A stretch of 17,176 bases of DNA, taken from positions 1 to 17,176 of the forward strand of contig CAADVA010000002.1 of NCBI GenBank assembly GCA_900752345.1, written 5' to 3'. The stretch's first letter is position 1, and each line of letters starts with the position of its first letter. The notes under the pieces are model-generated. The model was not told the origin of the DNA and searched no databases. It saw only the letters and a program-made list of their open reading frames with translations. The position numbers and the translations under genes were made by a program. This DNA comes from an uncultured Collinsella sp. Its GTDB lineage: Bacteria > Actinomycetota > Coriobacteriia > Coriobacteriales > Coriobacteriaceae. Positions 15,009 to 17,176 of the stretch are shown piece by piece.

Positions 15009-15022
15009 ACAAGCGAAAAGCG

Positions 15023-15718
15023 TTATTCGATGATGTAGCCGACGCCCCAGACGTTTTTGATAAAGCGCGGTTTTTGGGCATCGTCGCCAATCTTTTCGCG
15101 CAGGTGGCGAATATGCACCATCACGGTATTGTTGGAGCCGGGCATAAAGTCCTCGTTCCACACCGCGCGGAACAGGTCCTCCACGGGCACTACGCTGCCG
15201 CGATGCTCGGCCAGATACAGCAAGATGGAATACTCGATGGGCGTGAGGCGCACCGGCGCACCGTCCACTGTCACGGCACGAGCGTCGCGATTGATCTCGA
15301 GACCGTCGAGCTGAATGACCGGAGACTCAGCCACCTGCACTCGGCTACCGTAGCTGGTATAGCGGCGAAGCTGGGCGTGGACGCGCGCAACAAGCTCCAA
15401 CGGGCGGAACGGCTTGACCACGTAATCGTCCGCACCGAGCGAAAGGCCCTCAATCTTATCCTGCTGGGCATCACGAGCCGTCAGCATAATCACGGGATAG
15501 GTGTGGCTGGCACGAATCGTGCGCAGCAGTTCAAAGCCGTCGATATCAGGCAGCATGACATCGAGCAACGCCAGATCAAACTCTTGCTCCAAGATTGCTT
15601 TGGCCGCGTCGGCCCCGCTATAGGCAATCTGAACATCAAAGCCTTCTTTTGTAAGGTAGATACCCACCAGGTCGGCGATGGCCTTCTCGTCGTCGACTAC
15701 CAAAATGCGCTCGTTCAT
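15023..15718 (-). CDS. VanR-like response regulator, OmpR family
   Basis: This 231-residue response regulator has a receiver domain with D9/D10, the phosphorylation site D53 in LLDVMLPD, T80 in IMLTARD and K102 in VKPF. A winged-helix DNA-binding domain spans about 130-231, with RLTPIEYSILLYL and NNTVMVHIRHLREKIG, and it ends GVGYIIE. The NTVMVHIRHLREKI motif resembles the VanR branch. The ATG has AGAGGAG 5 nt upstream. It heads the two-gene unit with the VanS-like kinase and is divergent from a D,D-carboxypeptidase gene, a likely target. TTAAG direct repeats 11 nt apart in the intervening region are candidate binding sites. VanR-like regulators occur widely outside resistance clusters, so the physiological signal is open. 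Confidence 0.93.
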   Translation of the reverse strand: MNERILVVDDEKAIADLVGIYLTKEGFDVQIAYSGADAAKAILEQEFDLALLDVMLPDIDGFELLRTIRASHTYPVIMLTARDAQQDKIEGLSLGADDYVVKPFRPLELVARVHAQLRRYTSYGSRVQVAESPVIQLDGLEINRDARAVTVDGAPVRLTPIEYSILLYLAEHRGSVVPVEDLFRAVWNEDFMPGSNNTVMVHIRHLREKIGDDAQKPRFIKNVWGVGYIIE

Positions 15719-15783
15719 GCGTGCTCCTCTCGCGCTCCATTATGCCCGAGGGGACGCTCGCCACACACAACAAGCGCGGGCGA

Positions 15784-15799
15784 TTAAGTCGTCCTTAAG
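15784..15799. promoter_or_regulatory. Direct repeats in the divergent VanR/carboxypeptidase region
   Basis: TTAAG occurs at 15784-15788 and 15795-15799, exactly 11 nt apart, the period expected for a tandem OmpR-family regulator dimer. The segment also forms a 5-5-5 inverted repeat (TTAAG-TCGTC-CTTAA). It is 65 nt upstream of the regulator gene and about 115 nt upstream of the carboxypeptidase start, well placed for control of both. Confidence 0.35.
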
Positions 15800-15870
15800 C
15801 ACCCATATGTCCGTTCGGGCACAGATGCAGGCCATGCGCGCGCTCGACGCTCGCCTGCGCCGGCAAACGA

Positions 15871-15876
15871 TATACT
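15871..15876 (+). promoter_or_regulatory. Possible -10 of the carboxypeptidase promoter
   Basis: TATACT is a good -10 hexamer, but no recognisable -35 lies 16-19 nt upstream, so an activator may be needed. Transcription would begin near 15883, which favours the GTG at 15916 over the GTG at 15880 as the start codon. Confidence 0.35.
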
Positions 15877-15915
15877 CTAGTGCCAGAAGAGACCACCCCG
15901 TCGAAAGCGAAATCC

Positions 15916-17176
15916 GTGAAGCCCTTCACCTCTTTTGCAAAGCGCTCTGCCCAGCTTGCTGCCGGCTTTATCTGTGCCGTCGCCCTTGTTGCCGGCGCGC
16001 CAACGGTCGCCGGCGCCCAAGTGCTAACAACTGACGACATTTGCGGCAAAACCGCCGATGCACGCGGTATTACGGCCGAAAACCTCCCCGATATCGAGGC
16101 AACCAATGCCCTCGTCATGGGCAAAGACGGCACCGTCTACTATGCCCGCGATGCTGACAAACAGGTCAAGATTGCCTCGATCACCAAGGTCATGACCGCA
16201 ATCCTAACCGTCGAGAATTGCAAGATGGACGAGAAGGTCACGGTGAGCAACGCCGCAGCCACCGTGGGTAATTCGACCGCCGGCTTGCTCGAAGGCGACG
16301 AGCTCACAGTAAAACAGGCCCTGCGCGGCCTGATGATTCCCTCGGGCAACGACGCCGCCATCGTGCTCGCCGAATATGTGGGTAAGAAGATCGACCCTAA
16401 GACCAAAGACGCCGAGGCCACATTTGTGAAGGCCATGAACGAGCGCGCCAAGAAGCTCGGCTGCACCGGTACGCTTTTTGAAAACCCGCATGGTCTGGAC
16501 TTTGATGAGTGGACCGGCGACATGCACTCAACCGCACACGACGTAGCGCTGATGATGCAAGAGGCCATGAAAAACGACACGATCCGCGAGGTCGTAGCGA
16601 GCGATGATTCCTGGATTGAGGTTACGGGCGCCGACGGTTCCGACCATTCTCATTCCATGGATACACACAATGAGCTGCTGGGGCAGGACGGCAATATCGG
16701 CGGTAAGACCGGCACCACCGACGATGCCGGCTATTGCTTTACGGGAGCCTACAACCGCGATGGCGACGAGACCTACACCGTCGTTTTGAACTCCAGCACC
16801 ACCGACCAGCGCTTTGCCGACACGGCCGCCCTTGCCAACTGGTACTACGGCCACAAGGTGACGGTTGCGATCGCCAACACGCAGGAAAAGACCGCCAACG
16901 GCAATCCGCTCATCGCGCGCATTAGCCAGACCGATTGGACGGACAAGACGATCGATGCCACGCTCGCCGACCCCGCAGCTCAGGCAACCGTCTTTTCGCT
17001 TGCTGGAGAGGTGACCGAAAAGGTTACCTACGATGACCTTTCGGGCACGGTGCATGTGGGCGACAAGGTGGGCAGCGTGACGCTCAAGCAAGACGGCACC
17101 AAGATCGCCGTCATGGATTTGGTTGCCGACGAGGAAGACTCGGGGCCGAATCCCATTGAGTGGCTCCTTGTAAAAC
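15916..17176 (+). CDS. D-alanyl-D-alanine carboxypeptidase, S11/PBP5 type (3' truncated)
   Basis: This exported penicillin-binding protein would remove the terminal D-Ala from peptidoglycan pentapeptides and so limit cross-linking. The 420 residues seen run open to the window edge. A signal peptide (VKPFTSFAKRSAQ, then a hydrophobic core, cleavage about AGA-Q at 34-35) is followed by the S11 domain. Its motifs are SITK (S88, K91), SGN (143-145) and KTG (264-266) in GGKTGTTDDAG. After about residue 310 a region like the PBP5 C-terminal beta domain continues to the edge, where IEWLLVK may begin a membrane anchor. The start is GTG: 15916 gives a clean signal peptide, while GTG 15880 adds 12 polar residues; neither has a strong ribosome binding site. 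It is divergent from the VanR-like regulator. The job is analogous to VanY, but the enzyme is a serine peptidase, not a metallopeptidase. Confidence 0.92.
   Translation, partial: MKPFTSFAKRSAQLAAGFICAVALVAGAPTVAGAQVLTTDDICGKTADARGITAENLPDIEATNALVMGKDGTVYYARDADKQVKIASITKVMTAILTVENCKMDEKVTVSNAAATVGNSTAGLLEGDELTVKQALRGLMIPSGNDAAIVLAEYVGKKIDPKTKDAEATFVKAMNERAKKLGCTGTLFENPHGLDFDEWTGDMHSTAHDVALMMQEAMKNDTIREVVASDDSWIEVTGADGSDHSHSMDTHNELLGQDGNIGGKTGTTDDAGYCFTGAYNRDGDETYTVVLNSSTTDQRFADTAALANWYYGHKVTVAIANTQEKTANGNPLIARISQTDWTDKTIDATLADPAAQATVFSLAGEVTEKVTYDDLSGTVHVGDKVGSVTLKQDGTKIAVMDLVADEEDSGPNPIEWLLVK

Noticed and set aside
14997..15161. N-terminal extension of the VanS-like kinase
   Set aside because: It would overlap the regulator coding sequence by 139 nt, is unlike any kinase N-terminus, and a good Shine-Dalgarno precedes the internal ATG at 14996.
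13758..15718. Vancomycin resistance cluster
   Set aside because: Only VanR/VanS-like regulators are present. There is no VanH, ligase or VanX, and the carboxypeptidase is of the S11 serine type, so resistance cannot be claimed.
16140..17091. Minus-strand open frames opposite the carboxypeptidase
   Set aside because: The plus-strand frame has a signal peptide and all three S11 catalytic motifs; the opposite frames have none of a gene's features.

Overview
The window looks like chromosomal DNA from a G+C-rich, Gram-positive-type bacterium. The best guess is a Coriobacteriia (Collinsella-like) gut actinobacterium. This is inferred from gene content, namely tandem large YhgE/Pip proteins, HtpG, a CpsB/CpsC/CpsD-type polysaccharide-regulation module and a VanRS-like pair beside a PBP5-type carboxypeptidase. 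The G/C-biased codon use and a recurring intergenic CGTCCCC motif fit, but no marker gene proves the assignment. No rRNA, tRNA, CRISPR array, transposase or phage gene was seen. All genes from 115 to 15718 lie on the minus strand; only the last, truncated gene is on plus.

Reading the minus strand from high to low coordinates: (1) 15718-13758 is a VanR/VanS-like two-component system, divergent from a D-Ala-D-Ala carboxypeptidase that starts at about 15916 and runs off the right edge. (2) 13654-10558 is pstB followed by a PhoB-like regulator and a PhoR-like kinase. A candidate PHO box of three 11-nt-spaced repeats precedes pstB, but pstS, pstC, pstA and phoU are not here. (3) 10362-7758 holds a Wzz/YveK chain-length protein, a CpsD-type BY-kinase, a PHP-type tyrosine phosphatase and a GNAT acetyltransferase. 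(4) 7555-5531 is htpG, with a terminator-like hairpin in its leader. (5) 5530-5155 is an intergenic region full of inverted repeats, including a 100-nt nested hairpin. (6) 5121-115 is a tandem pair of YhgE/Pip membrane proteins, the stop of one abutting the start of the next.

Most of the content is cell-envelope biology: phosphate sensing, wall-peptide trimming, polysaccharide control and large membrane proteins. Several ribosome binding sites are encoded in the last codons of the preceding gene, which points to translational coupling within the operons. Five annotated starts are moved downstream of the longest possible ORF: four because a clear Shine-Dalgarno sequence precedes the internal start, and the upstream Pip gene (2305-5121) on weaker grounds, as the first ATG.

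No obviously new multi-gene system is visible. The more unusual items are non-coding: the nested hairpin downstream of htpG, the terminator-like leader of htpG, the repeated CGTCCCC elements that run into gene ends, the candidate PHO box and the direct repeats in the VanR/carboxypeptidase divergent region.
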